A DNA stretch of 33,631 nucleotides from CAG-452 sp045531335 (GTDB lineage: Bacteria; Bacillota; Clostridia; TANB77; CAG-508): positions 1 to 33,631 of the forward strand of contig JAZSDU010000027.1 in NCBI GenBank assembly GCA_045531335.1, read 5' to 3'. Below the pieces are notes generated by a model. That model saw nothing but the letters and a program-made list of their open reading frames with translations, did no database searches and was not told the DNA's origin. A program made the translations under genes and the position numbers. Positions 1 through 6,527 of the stretch are shown piece after piece; within the stretch, counting starts at the first letter, position 1; the number at the start of each line of letters is the position of its first letter.

Positions 1-1
1 A

Positions 2-184
2 GAATTATCAGAATTAAAAGTTGATTCTTTTTCTGATAGTAATTTGGATTTAATAAATTATATAAAAAATATAGATGAAAAATTAATGTCTAATAATTTT
101 GAAGAAAAGAAAAAACTTTGTAAGGTTATTATAGATAAAATCGTTGTAGATAATGAAAATATAGACATACACTATAAAATATAG
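2..184 (+). CDS. C-terminal end of a serine (resolvase-family) site-specific recombinase, 5' partial
   Basis: The reading frame is open from the first bases of the window and stops with TAG at 182-184, giving about 60 residues. The tail pattern, with an EEKKKLCKVIIDKIVVD stretch followed by a short beta-like end (DIHYKI), is the usual C-terminus of large serine recombinases of clostridial mobile elements; this is recognition by pattern. The catalytic serine domain lies outside the window. The gene normally sits at one end of its element, so the element boundary is expected close to here. The stop codon lies inside the loop of a terminator hairpin. Confidence 0.6.
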   Translation, partial: ELSELKVDSFSDSNLDLINYIKNIDEKLMSNNFEEKKKLCKVIIDKIVVDNENIDIHYKI

Positions 185-239
185 GTGTATGTCTTTTTAT
201 GTTTAATGTATCATTATTAAAAACTATTATTTTAGCCAT
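129..239 (-). pseudogene. Possible truncated gene start (MAKIIVFNNDT...) cut at the recombinase end
   Basis: On the minus strand a GGAGG sits six bases before an ATG at 239. The first 15 codons (MAKIIVFNNDTLNIK) look like a real N-terminus; small clostridial proteins that begin MAKVxVFNND are known to me from peptidoglycan-binding proteins. After codon 15 the frame runs into the recombinase terminator and tail and stops at 129. One reading is that a serine-recombinase element inserted into this gene and carried off the rest. The alternative is that the RBS-like GGAGG is only the 3' arm of the hairpin at 244-286. Confidence 0.3.
163..199 (+). terminator. Intrinsic terminator overlapping the recombinase stop codon
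   Basis: A perfect 10-bp stem (163-172 with 185-194) is followed by a short T run (194-198). The loop contains the recombinase TAG, so transcription ends within a few bases of translation. Confidence 0.6.
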
Positions 240-243
240 AAAA

Positions 244-286
244 AACCTCCATAAAATATTCATTCTTTATATATTATGAAGGTTTG
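244..286 (-). terminator. Hairpin after the 118-residue hypothetical gene
   Basis: Arms 244-255 and 275-286 pair over 12 positions with one G-U type mismatch. On the minus strand they are followed by six Ts (plus-strand A run 241-246). It fits a weak AT-rich terminator for the gene at 307-663. The same 3' arm also contains the possible Shine-Dalgarno of the fragment at 129-239. Confidence 0.45.
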
Positions 287-306
287 ATAATTTACGTTAC
301 ATTTAT

Positions 307-663
307 TTATTCTTTATATTCATCTATATTTAAAAGTCCTTCAAAATTCCTTTCTGTTAATTCTTCATCTACACTGTATTCTCCATCTTTATATCTTAAT
401 ATAAAACCCTCACTAACTGTATTTTTTATTTCTTGTGGCAGATCATTTGCTTTAAAAACTTTTTTACTATTAAATTTTGTTAAATATACTTCATTTGGAT
501 TTCCATCAAGCACATAATATAATCCTTCTTCTCTATTATCTTTTGGCTTAGAAACTTTTTCTTTAAAGTTATTCATATAATTTGATAATTCTTTTAAAAA
601 CTCCTTTACCTCATTATTATTGCTCAAATTATTTTTAAGCTCGTTAAAAAAATCTAAATTCAT
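307..663 (-). CDS. Hypothetical protein, 118 residues
   Basis: I do not recognise this protein. The ATG at 663 has a strong AAGGAGG six bases upstream, so the start is firm. The N-terminal 40 residues are charged and helical (NELKNNL..., FLKELSNYMNNFKEK). From residue 47 there is a small beta-rich domain (GLYYVLDGNPNEVYLTKF, then FILRYKDGEYSVDEEL) that resembles the compact barrels of small regulatory proteins, but I cannot name a family. No signal peptide or membrane segment is seen, so it is probably cytoplasmic. It stands alone next to the mobile-element edge and may belong to accessory DNA. Confidence 0.6.
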   Translation of the reverse strand: MNLDFFNELKNNLSNNNEVKEFLKELSNYMNNFKEKVSKPKDNREEGLYYVLDGNPNEVYLTKFNSKKVFKANDLPQEIKNTVSEGFILRYKDGEYSVDEELTERNFEGLLNIDEYKE

Positions 664-749
664 TAGATACCTCCTTTTTATTAAAATTTTTATTTGTGAT
701 TTTTTGTATAGAAATATACTTGATAAAAATTTATAGATATATTTTATTT

Positions 750-832
750 GCGGGCGAGGGTTCGGTTAGCTGTGCGAAATGAAATGAGCTACAGATAACA
801 CATGCCCTTGGGGTAGGAACCTCGCCCCTACA
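750..832. repeat. Dispersed GC-rich palindromic element, family A copy 1
   Basis: The right end reads ...CTCGCCCCTACA, the family signature. The inner arms (GCGGGCGAGG near 750 and CCTCGCCCC near 820) form an inverted repeat. It lies 1 bp before the nuclease stop codon. Other copies are at 3461, 10396, 13808, 23409, 25238 and 28706. Their stem sequences differ but stay paired. Confidence 0.7.
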
Positions 833-833
833 G

Positions 834-1577
834 TTATTGAATTAAAAAACTATCTCCGTTTGAATAATCAATTGTTATTCCTGGTTGATTGTTGTAAACA
901 TATACATTAAAGCAAATTTTTGCTCCGTTACCTTCAACTGATTTTGCTTCTATTTGAACTCCACTTGCTACTAGATTTTCACCTTCAAAAATTGGTGTAA
1001 CTCTATATAATACATGATTTTTGGTTTCTCTTACATATTCTGCTACCATATTTTCAAATGGAAGCATACCCTCTACATTCATATATCTTGTACCAGTTAT
1101 TAAATTTCTTTCATTAGCATTTTCTGCTGTTAATTGGTATCCAATTAAATGACAACGATTATATAAATACTTTCCATCTACACTATCATATTTTATAGTT
1201 TTCCATCCTGATGGTTTTACCATGCCAATTTCTCCTCTTTCTTCTGTTGGCATTGTTTCTATACCTACTTTTGCAAAAGCTGGCCCGCATCTTCCTAAAT
1301 AATCAAGCTCACTATATTCTTCAAAACTCTCTTTATGAAAATCTTCTTCAGTAAATTCCGGCTGATTATCATTTAGTACAACATAAGGCTCATCTGTAAA
1401 TTCTGGAATAGTACTTAGGTCAAATGAAGTAGTGTATGATATTTTGTATTTGTTTGATATATCTTTTATATAGTCTTCTAGTTCAATTCCAAAGTAACTT
1501 GCAACTGCAAAAATTACTGCTACACCTAATGTTAATATTAGTTTATTTAAATTCTTTTCACTCTTTCTTCTTCCCAT
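834..1577 (-). CDS. Membrane-anchored or secreted DNA/RNA non-specific endonuclease (EndA/NucA type)
   Basis: This is a sugar-non-specific nuclease of the beta-beta-alpha metal (His-Me finger) fold. The core is NRCHLIGYQL (catalytic His near residue 143, where the family has RGH/RCH), followed by NERNLITGTRYMNVEGM with the metal-binding Asn. Residues 12-31 form a hydrophobic signal anchor, so the nuclease domain faces outside; known relatives degrade DNA during uptake or for nutrition. The frame could open at a TTG at 1589. I chose the ATG at 1577 (247 residues) because a good promoter (1594-1621) predicts a transcript start near 1587, below that TTG. The leader is then only about 10 nt with a weak RBS, which is unusual. 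Family-A repeat 1 abuts the stop. Confidence 0.85.
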   Translation of the reverse strand: MGRRKSEKNLNKLILTLGVAVIFAVASYFGIELEDYIKDISNKYKISYTTSFDLSTIPEFTDEPYVVLNDNQPEFTEEDFHKESFEEYSELDYLGRCGPAFAKVGIETMPTEERGEIGMVKPSGWKTIKYDSVDGKYLYNRCHLIGYQLTAENANERNLITGTRYMNVEGMLPFENMVAEYVRETKNHVLYRVTPIFEGENLVASGVQIEAKSVEGNGAKICFNVYVYNNQPGITIDYSNGDSFLIQ

Positions 1578-1593
1578 ATTCCACACCAAAAGT

Positions 1594-1621
1594 ATTATAT
1601 CATTTTGATGATATTTTGCAA
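1594..1621 (-). promoter_or_regulatory. SigA-type promoter of the nuclease gene
   Basis: TTGCAA (1616-1621), a 16-bp spacer and TATAAT (1594-1599) with a TG just upstream, read on the minus strand. The predicted transcript start near 1587 decides the nuclease start codon. Confidence 0.65.
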
Positions 1622-1645
1622 TGTTTTATTAATTTTTTATGCAAT

Positions 1646-1690
1646 AAAAAAACCCACATATGAGTGGGGAAACCAAATGTGGTTTTTTTG
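1646..1690. terminator. Bidirectional-looking terminator hairpin
   Basis: Stem CCACAT/ATGTGG (1654-1659 with 1677-1682) with one bulged base, an A run on the left and a T run on the right. It ends the minus-strand gene at 1696-2199 and lies just upstream of the nuclease promoter. Confidence 0.6.
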
Positions 1691-1695
1691 GTTGG

Positions 1696-2199
1696 TTATT
1701 CTTGGTCGAGAAGCTCATAAGTGTCTGCAAAGATTTCTCTCTTTACAGGCCATACACCCTCATCAAGATTAGGCTCGTTCTTATCGCCGCCCATGCAAAG
1801 CATGTCAACAGATGGCTCGATAACAACTCCATCAATCTCGAAAGGTTCTCTCGAAATTAATGAAGAATCTACTGCCCATGTTACAGACTTACGTCTTTCA
1901 TCAGGGTCAGGATGTGTCTGAATATCCACATACTGATCATATGGACATCCTTCAGGTGTTACTGGTTTTCCGTCAAGGAAAAGATATCTTTTGGAAATAT
2001 TTTCCCAGTTAATAGACCAGTGTTCTCCCCTAGTGCCTTCAAGCTTAGGATCTCCAGGCTGAAGGTCATAATGACCTTCTCCATATTCATTTTCATATGA
2101 ACATGGAACTGAGGTCTTGAGAACCTTCAGTGTATAATGTCTTGGAATGAATGCCCTTGCTCCCAATGTCTTTGCCTCTTTACTTGTAATCTTTGCCAT
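1696..2199 (-). CDS. Hypothetical protein, 167 residues, base composition unlike its neighbours
   Basis: I do not recognise the function. The ATG at 2199 follows GGAGG with good spacing. The protein is soluble, acidic and rich in Pro, Trp and Tyr, with no membrane segment. Visible features are PGD near residue 48, a central GKPVTPEGCPYDQYVDI stretch and a C-terminal GVWPVKREIFADTYELL, which resembles the small PGDY-type domains often seen in phage-linked proteins (inference). Codons use GGC, CTC, GAG and CGT freely and the gene is about 40% G+C by eye, clearly above its neighbours, which suggests recent transfer. It has its own promoter (2300-2328) and a leader of about 90 nt. Confidence 0.65.
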   Translation of the reverse strand: MAKITSKEAKTLGARAFIPRHYTLKVLKTSVPCSYENEYGEGHYDLQPGDPKLEGTRGEHWSINWENISKRYLFLDGKPVTPEGCPYDQYVDIQTHPDPDERRKSVTWAVDSSLISREPFEIDGVVIEPSVDMLCMGGDKNEPNLDEGVWPVKREIFADTYELLDQE

Positions 2200-2293
2200 T
2201 TTTATTTCCTCCAGTTTTTATATTTTTTGCTTTAATGGCTACCAACCTTTTTGTACCAAATGATTACTTAATGGCCATAAATTAAAGATTGAT
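2200..2293 (-). promoter_or_regulatory. Untranslated leader of the orphan gene, possibly structured
   Basis: The predicted leader runs from about 2293 to 2200. It has a direct repeat GCCATTAA and can fold CTTTA..ATGGC against GCCAT..TAAAG with a 4-nt bulge. I match it to no known riboswitch class. A protein-binding operator is equally possible. Confidence 0.35.
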
Positions 2294-2299
2294 AAGTTT

Positions 2300-2328
2300 A
2301 TTATATCATATTTTACATAATGTTGCAA
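2300..2328 (-). promoter_or_regulatory. SigA promoter of the orphan gene
   Basis: TTGCAA (2323-2328), a 17-bp spacer and TATAAT (2300-2305) on the minus strand. Its -35 box lies only two bases from the -35 box of the galM promoter, so the two divergent promoters are back to back. Confidence 0.7.
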
Positions 2329-2330
2329 AT

Positions 2331-2359
2331 TTGCTTTTTTATCTGTATTCATATATACT
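2331..2359 (+). promoter_or_regulatory. SigA promoter of galM
   Basis: TTGCTT (2331-2336), a 17-bp spacer and TATACT (2354-2359). It is followed by a short leader and GGAGG at 2371. Confidence 0.6.
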
Positions 2360-2381
2360 CTTTTTGAATAGGAGGTTTTTT

Positions 2382-3431
2382 ATGATTGAAATATCAGATT
2401 TTGGAATTTTTGAAAATAAAAACGTTAAAATGTTTAGTATAACAAATTCAAATAATTTAACAGCAAAGCTTACTAATTTTGGAGCATTACTTGTTTCACT
2501 ATTTGTTCCTAACAAGAAGGGAAAGTTAGATGATGTTGTTTTAGGTTTTGATACATTAGAAAAGTATTTTACAAATGATGTTTGCTACTTTGGTTCTACT
2601 GTTGGAAGAAATAGCAATAGAGTAAAAAATGCTAGTTTTAATTTAAATGGTATAACATATACTTTAGACAAAAACGAAAGAGAAAAAAACAACTTACATA
2701 GTGGATTTAATCCATATAATAAAAGATTATGGGATTATACAATAGACAATTCTAATAATTCAGTTTCATTTAATTTGATTAGTCCAGATGGAGACCAAGG
2801 TTTCCCTGGTGAATTTAATATTACTGTTACATATACATTAACAGATAATAATGAATTAAAAATTAAATACAACGGAAAATCTAATAAAGATACAATAGCA
2901 AACATGACAAATCATAGTTATTTCAATCTTGCTGGTCATAATAATGGAACAACTCTAAACCAAAACCTATGGATAAATGCTGATAAATTTGTGGAAGTAG
3001 ATAATGAACTTATTCCAACTGGAAGCCTTGTAGAAGTAAGAAATACTCCTATGGACTTTACAACTTCTAAAAAAATTGGCCATGGAATAGATTCAGATTT
3101 TGAACAATTAAAACTTACTGGTGGATATGACCATGCTTATGTTATAAACAAAACTCAAAATGGTATAGAAAAAATAGCTGTTTTATCAGATGAAATCAGT
3201 GGTAGAACTATGGAAGTATATACAGATGCAATTGGTGTTCAATTCTATGCAGGAAACTTTATAGAAAATAATAAAATAGTGGGAAAAGAAAATTATATGT
3301 ATAAAAATAGAAGTGGAATTTGTTTGGAAACTGGATTTTTACCAGATAGTATGAATCAAGAAAATTTTTCTTCACCAGTTTTAAAAGCAAATGAAATCTA
3401 TAATACAACAACTATATATAAATTTGTATAA
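2382..3431 (+). CDS. galM: Aldose 1-epimerase (galactose mutarotase)
   Basis: Interconverts alpha and beta anomers of aldoses such as galactose and glucose in the cytoplasm; it feeds the Leloir pathway. The 349 residues match the family length. Seen: the early VLGFDTLEKY region, the catalytic-His block NHSYFNLAGH, the GYDHAYVI block with a second His, and the C-terminal LETGFLPDSMNQ carrying the catalytic Glu. The frame is open further upstream, but the ATG at 2382 sits six bases after GGAGG and the upstream part overlaps the promoter, so this is the start. No other galactose genes are adjacent. Confidence 0.92.
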   Translation: MIEISDFGIFENKNVKMFSITNSNNLTAKLTNFGALLVSLFVPNKKGKLDDVVLGFDTLEKYFTNDVCYFGSTVGRNSNRVKNASFNLNGITYTLDKNEREKNNLHSGFNPYNKRLWDYTIDNSNNSVSFNLISPDGDQGFPGEFNITVTYTLTDNNELKIKYNGKSNKDTIANMTNHSYFNLAGHNNGTTLNQNLWINADKFVEVDNELIPTGSLVEVRNTPMDFTTSKKIGHGIDSDFEQLKLTGGYDHAYVINKTQNGIEKIAVLSDEISGRTMEVYTDAIGVQFYAGNFIENNKIVGKENYMYKNRSGICLETGFLPDSMNQENFSSPVLKANEIYNTTTIYKFV

Positions 3432-3460
3432 TATGTTTTTATAAGCAATGTCTTTGAAGA

Positions 3461-3489
3461 GCGGGTCGCCCAGGAGTGCGACCCCTACA
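3461..3489. repeat. Family A repeat copy 2 (minimal form)
   Basis: A short copy: GGTCGC and GCGACC arms around CCAGGAGT, ending in CCCCTACA. It holds only the right-hand module of the longer copies. Confidence 0.6.
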
Positions 3490-3517
3490 TTTTTTACATC
3501 TTAAATTAAATTTATAA

Positions 3518-3537
3518 GGCGGATAATCAAATCCGCC
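3518..3537. terminator. GC-rich hairpin between convergent galM and sortase
   Basis: Perfect 7-bp stem GGCGGAT/ATCCGCC with a 6-nt loop. The T run that follows is weak in both directions, so the terminator role is inferred mainly from its place between converging genes. Confidence 0.45.
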
Positions 3538-3547
3538 CTATGTGTTT

Positions 3548-4285
3548 TTATAAAATTTCTCTTGCTTTTATTATATGTCTTTGTTTATTATCATCTGTAC
3601 ATGTTATTAAAGTTATCTCTTTTTTGCCTCCTGTTAACTGACTTGTACAATCAAGTTCATCTGGATTTACAATAAACATATCATATACTTTATATTCTAC
3701 TGTATTTCCACCTAAATCTGTTATTTCTATTATATCCCCTAATTCCATGTCTGGAACTTTACTAAAGAATTTAGAATTTCTATAATTATGTCCTGCTATA
3801 CACAAATTTCCAATCTCGTTTGGATTTGGTCCATGAAATTTACATGGCGCAATTTTTAAGAGTTCATCAGAATATGTAGATAATATTGGATAATTTACCT
3901 CTAAAGATGGTATATTTACTACCCCTATTGTGTAATACTCTGTTCCATCACTTGCTACTGATTTTTGCTCATCTGGAACATCTATAGTTACTTCTGTCTG
4001 AACAGTTTGTGTTTGTGCTATTTGTTCCTCTTCTGGAATTGCATTTAAAATTACTACAGTAACTTCTTCCTCTATTATTTCTGTTTCTGGTGTGAAATTT
4101 ATCCCAGCAAGAATTTCTTTAGATACTTCCTCACTTTTATTTCTATCATATTCCGCATATATTGCATAAGAAGATAACACACATAACAAAAAAACAGATA
4201 AAAAGAATTCAATTTTAAAAAGTTTTTTCTTTTTCTTCATATCTGGCGTTACATATAGCTTTTCAGAAAGTAAAATCTGATTCAT
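3548..4285 (-). CDS. Sortase, class D-like
   Basis: Cysteine transpeptidase that cleaves sorting signals and anchors surface proteins to the cell wall. Seen: a short basic N-terminus, one membrane segment (about 23-44), an acidic Gln/Glu/Thr-rich linker (65-110), then the sortase barrel with IGVVNIPSLEVNYPI, catalytic His166 in AGHNY, Cys229 in ITLITCT and Arg236 in KQRHIIKA. The TLxTC active-site pattern fits class D, though class B/E relatives cannot be excluded. The ATG at 4285 has AAAGGAG upstream. It lies 34 bp after ispH on the same strand, so it may be co-transcribed. No sorting substrate is visible in the window. Confidence 0.85.
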   Translation of the reverse strand: MNQILLSEKLYVTPDMKKKKKLFKIEFFLSVFLLCVLSSYAIYAEYDRNKSEEVSKEILAGINFTPETEIIEEEVTVVILNAIPEEEQIAQTQTVQTEVTIDVPDEQKSVASDGTEYYTIGVVNIPSLEVNYPILSTYSDELLKIAPCKFHGPNPNEIGNLCIAGHNYRNSKFFSKVPDMELGDIIEITDLGGNTVEYKVYDMFIVNPDELDCTSQLTGGKKEITLITCTDDNKQRHIIKAREIL

Positions 4286-4319
4286 TTGTTATCTCCTTTC
4301 ATAATACTCCAAATTTATT

Positions 4320-5180
4320 TTAACATAATTGCTTTAACATTTCAACAAGTGAATCTATACTTTTTTGTGGAGTTGAAGCTCCTGCCATGATTCCAATTTT
4401 ATTATGTTTTTTTACTTCTTCTAAGTTTAGTTCTTCAATGGCTTCAATTAATAAACTATTTTTACAGTTTATACATGATATTTCATATAATTTATTTGTA
4501 TTAGAACTATGCTTTCCTCCAATTATAATCATCATATCTACTTCTGATGAAATTTTTTTTGTTTCCTCTTGTCTTAATTTTGTAGCATCGCATATTGTTT
4601 TCTTTATTTCTAATTCTATATTCTTGTCTTTTATATCATCTTCAATTAAATCTATTATCTTATTAAACTTGTCTAAACTAAATGTAGTTTGTGCTAAAAC
4701 AATTGCATTTTTTATTTTAGATTCATATAGATTATATAATGCTTGTTTTACATCTTTTTCATTTTCAATAATATATGAATTATCTCCACAATAACTAATT
4801 GTTCCTATTGTTTCTGGATGTTCTTTATTTCCAATTAAAAATATATAATAGCCTTTTTCTTGATATTCTTGTGCAATTTTATGTATTTTTGTAACTTTAG
4901 GACATGTTAAATCTATTACATTTACCCCCATTTCTTTTGCTTTAGAATATGTCTCTTTTTTCTCTCCATGAGCTCTAATTATTACATCTTTTTCAGCTTG
5001 TAAAATGTCCTCAATAAATTTAAGCCCCTTTTTTTCAAGTTCCTTAGTTACTTGCTTGTTGTGTACTAATTCCCCTAAGCAATATATATTATTGTTTTCA
5101 TCTAATAGTTTACTTGTTTTATTTACTGCATTTGCTACTCCAAAACAAAATCCTGCAGTTTTGCCGATTATGATTTCCAT
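4320..5180 (-). CDS. ispH: 4-hydroxy-3-methylbut-2-enyl diphosphate reductase
   Basis: Last enzyme of the MEP isoprenoid pathway; reduces HMBPP to IPP and DMAPP with a [4Fe-4S] cluster. All expected residues are visible: Cys12 (AGFCFGV), His41, Cys93 (LTCPKVTKIH), His121 and Glu123 (EHPET), the QTT motif near 164, Cys197 (TICDAT) and GGKHSSNT. The length of 286 residues is normal and there is no S1-domain fusion. It is preceded directly by ispG: the ispG stop codon at 5189 overlaps the ispH Shine-Dalgarno, which implies translational coupling. Having both final MEP enzymes together supports ispG being needed despite its frameshift. Confidence 0.95.
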   Translation of the reverse strand: MEIIIGKTAGFCFGVANAVNKTSKLLDENNNIYCLGELVHNKQVTKELEKKGLKFIEDILQAEKDVIIRAHGEKKETYSKAKEMGVNVIDLTCPKVTKIHKIAQEYQEKGYYIFLIGNKEHPETIGTISYCGDNSYIIENEKDVKQALYNLYESKIKNAIVLAQTTFSLDKFNKIIDLIEDDIKDKNIELEIKKTICDATKLRQEETKKISSEVDMMIIIGGKHSSNTNKLYEISCINCKNSLLIEAIEELNLEEVKKHNKIGIMAGASTPQKSIDSLVEMLKQLC

Positions 5181-5188
5181 ATTTTCTC

Positions 5189-6245
5189 CTATATCATTTT
5201 TAAAATCTCTTCTTTTAACACATCTACCATGTCTTCTTGTTTTACTTTTCTTATTATTTCGCCTTTTTTAAATAAAAGTCCTTCTTTTATTCCTCCTGCA
5301 ATTCCTATATCTGCATGTCTTGCTTCATTTGGTCCGTTTACTCCGACATCCCATTACTGCAACTGTTATAGGAGCTTTTATAGTTTGAAGAAAATCTTCT
5401 ATTTCGTTTGCAATTGGAATTAAATCATATTGAATTCTTCCACATGTAGGACATGCTATAAGTGTTGGTGATTCATTATATAAATTACAGTCTTTTAATA
5501 TTTCTTTTGCAACTTTTACTTCTTTTACAGGATCTGCAGAAAGAGATACTCTCATTGTGTTTCCTATTCCTTCTCTTAATAAAGTTCCAAGTCCTATACT
5601 AGAACTTATTGTTCCGCTAAATTCTGTTCCTGCGTGTGTTACTCCCAGGTGAAGTGGATAGTCAATTGTATTTGCAGCTTCTCTATAACTTTCTATACAT
5701 AAGTCTAAAGATGAAGCTTTTAATGATAGAGCTATATCATAGAATTCTAAATCTTCTAATATTTTTATATGTCTTAATCCTGCTTCTACCATGCCTTTTG
5801 CTGTTGGTTTTCCATATTTCTCTAAAATATCTTTTGGAAGAGAACCACTATTAACCCCTATTCTTATAGGAATATTCTTTTCTTTACATATATCTACAAC
5901 TGCTTTTACTCTATCATTTGATCCAATATTTCCTGGATTAATTCTTATTTTATTTACTCCTGCTTTTGCTGCTTCTAATGCAATTCTATAATCAAAATGT
6001 ATATCTGCAACTATTGGAATATGTATTTGTTTTTTTATTTCTGAAATTGCTTTAGCATCTTCTACATCTAAACATGCTACCCTTATAATTTCACATCCTG
6101 CTTTTTCTAATTCTAAAATTTGTTCTACTGTTGCTTTTACATCTTTTGTCTTTGTATTAGTCATTGATTGTATTACTACCTTATCTTGTCCTCCTATTTG
6201 TACATCTCCTACAAATATTTTTCTTGTTTCATTTCTTTTTATCAT
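5189..6245 (-). CDS. ispG: 4-hydroxy-3-methylbut-2-en-1-yl diphosphate synthase, with a +1 frameshift at CGGA
   Basis: Penultimate MEP-pathway enzyme, a [4Fe-4S] TIM-barrel protein. Residues 1-300 are normal (VIQSMTNTKT, the DIHFDYRIAL barrel strands, cluster motif CPTCGR, then VMGC). After TGT (5346-5348) an extra C at 5345 throws the frame into CGG AGT AAA and a stop at 5325. Skipping that C restores GVNGPNEARHADIGIAGG and the family C-terminus to TAG at 5189. The full locus is 1057 nt, exactly 352 codons plus one base. The plain reading loses the Glu that ligates the cluster, so it should be inactive. The start ATG has AAAGGAG 11 bases upstream, slightly far. One of six identical CGGA sites. 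Confidence 0.9.
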
Positions 6246-6314
6246 ATATAATCAATCTCCTTTTATTTAATACATTTTTATTCTATCATAAATTGTTGTT
6301 TTTTTAAATAGATG

Positions 6315-6436
6315 AATTGTAATTTGTATTTGGTAATTTGATTTTGGTAGTCGGCTGCATAGAGTAGGGCTTTGTAGACTTTACTCTATTTTCGAAATAC
6401 CAAACACCAATTACCAAACTCATACAAATTATAATT
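6315..6436. repeat. Long imperfect inverted repeat between ispG and the orphan gene
   Basis: Left arm 6315-6349 pairs imperfectly with right arm 6398-6436. Inside there is a perfect 7-bp pair (TAGAGTA 6360-6366 with TACTCTA 6382-6388). The whole could fold into one rod of about 120 nt, like a small MITE or a large terminator-like structure. It belongs to neither family A nor family B. Confidence 0.55.
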
Positions 6437-6471
6437 TTTCTCTCTAAGCAAAATCTTGCAAACACCACATC

Positions 6472-6499
6472 TTTACTTTTTTCTACAATATGATATAAT
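6472..6499 (+). promoter_or_regulatory. Promoter of the 596-residue orphan gene
   Basis: TTTACT (6472-6477), a 16-bp spacer and TATAAT (6494-6499) with an upstream TG. GGAGG follows at about 6516, before the ATG at 6528. Confidence 0.5.
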
Positions 6500-6527
6500 T
6501 AAATATATAATTATTGGAGGATGATTT

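Noticed and set aside
163..194. Inverted repeat at the recombinase end as an attachment site
   Set aside because: Its stem, loop and T run are those of an intrinsic terminator. The true core sequence cannot be defined without the other element end.
2289..2381. Upstream extension of galM
   Set aside because: It overlaps the divergent promoters, and the ATG at 2382 has an ideal RBS.
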